The position numbers were made by a program, and so were the translations under genes. From the NCBI GenBank assembly GCA_025963815.1, contig JAOQAA010000018.1, positions 1 through 14,009 of the forward strand: a stretch of DNA of 14,009 bases. Reading direction: 5' to 3'. The notes below the pieces were generated by a model, which worked only from the letters and a program-made list of their open reading frames with translations, did not search any database and had not been told where the DNA came from. Shown piece by piece: positions 13,909 through 14,009 of the stretch (its first letter is position 1; every line of letters starts with the position of its first letter). The stretch comes from Capsulimonas sp. Its GTDB lineage: Bacteria; Armatimonadota; Armatimonadia; Armatimonadales; Capsulimonadaceae.

Positions 13909-14009
13909 ACCCCTCCCTTGAAGCAGGGAAGGGTATTAGGATTTTGTTATCGCAGGCAGCATTCGTCCGAGAATCTCTTTCCAACCCTTCCCTGCTTCAA
14001 GGGAGGGGT
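13909..14009. repeat. 26-base perfect inverted repeat upstream of moaD, reaching the window edge
   Basis: Arms 13909-13934 and 13984-14009 are exact reverse complements (ACCCCTCCCTTGAAGCAGGG... and its complement), separated by a 49-base AT-richer spacer. Just before the left arm is a GGCGC-TTC-GCGCC hairpin (13896-13908). The right arm stops at the window edge, so the element may be longer. It lies in the 160-base region upstream of moaD that holds no gene. Confidence 0.8.

Noticed and set aside
13850..14009. CRISPR array suggested by repeated 26-base units
   Set aside because: There are only two copies, in opposite orientation, forming an inverted repeat.

Overview
The window is a stretch of high-GC bacterial chromosome with compact, mostly minus-strand operons. 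Gene content is mainly housekeeping and signalling: class I aldolase, BlaI/BlaR1-type regulation, molybdopterin synthase, the tRNA t6A enzyme TsaD, and a cation exchanger. No phage, plasmid, transposase, CRISPR or stable-RNA gene is visible. The HAF-repeat BlaR1 protein, the MalT/AfsR-like regulator tail and the hairpin-rich intergenic repeats suit a soil or environmental bacterium from a less-studied phylum. Armatimonadota is my guess, with low confidence because nothing here is diagnostic.

Layout. (1) 3-191 (+) is the end of a large LuxR/AfsR-type ATPase regulator, closed by a strong intrinsic terminator. After three phased GTACACG repeats come a cupin gene (403-921) and a secreted protein of unknown function (956-1951). 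(2) A long bidirectional hairpin at 1969-2022 separates these from a converging minus-strand operon. Read from its promoter end, that operon is class I fructose-bisphosphate aldolase, then a histidine phosphatase resembling sedoheptulose-bisphosphatases, then a 670-residue TPR protein. Each junction is a 4-base overlap, with TTG and GTG starts. (3) Next is a minus-strand blaI-blaR1 pair (8374-5826). It has a clear promoter with a perfect dyad between the -35 and -10 boxes. The BlaR1 outer sensor is replaced by seven HAF repeats. (4) A small DUF6582-type gene (8493-8753, +) diverges from blaI. It is followed by a 133-base palindromic element with 37-base perfect arms. (5) A minus-strand operon holds a CAX-type cation exchanger, a RimJ/RimL-like acetyltransferase and a secreted polysaccharide deacetylase. 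(6) A hairpin-bounded repeat (11404-11583) separates this from a minus-strand operon moaD-moaE-rimI-tsaD. (7) The window ends in a second inverted repeat of a similar low-complexity type (13909-14009).

How the parts may work together. Aldolase plus phosphatase could make and hydrolyse sedoheptulose 1,7-bisphosphate as well as serve glycolysis. BlaR1-HAF probably senses an envelope signal and cleaves BlaI, releasing its own promoter. RimI and TsaD act on ribosomal protein and tRNA modification, while MoaD and MoaE form molybdopterin synthase. The most unusual items are the HAF-propeller BlaR1 and the two classes of noncoding inverted repeats.
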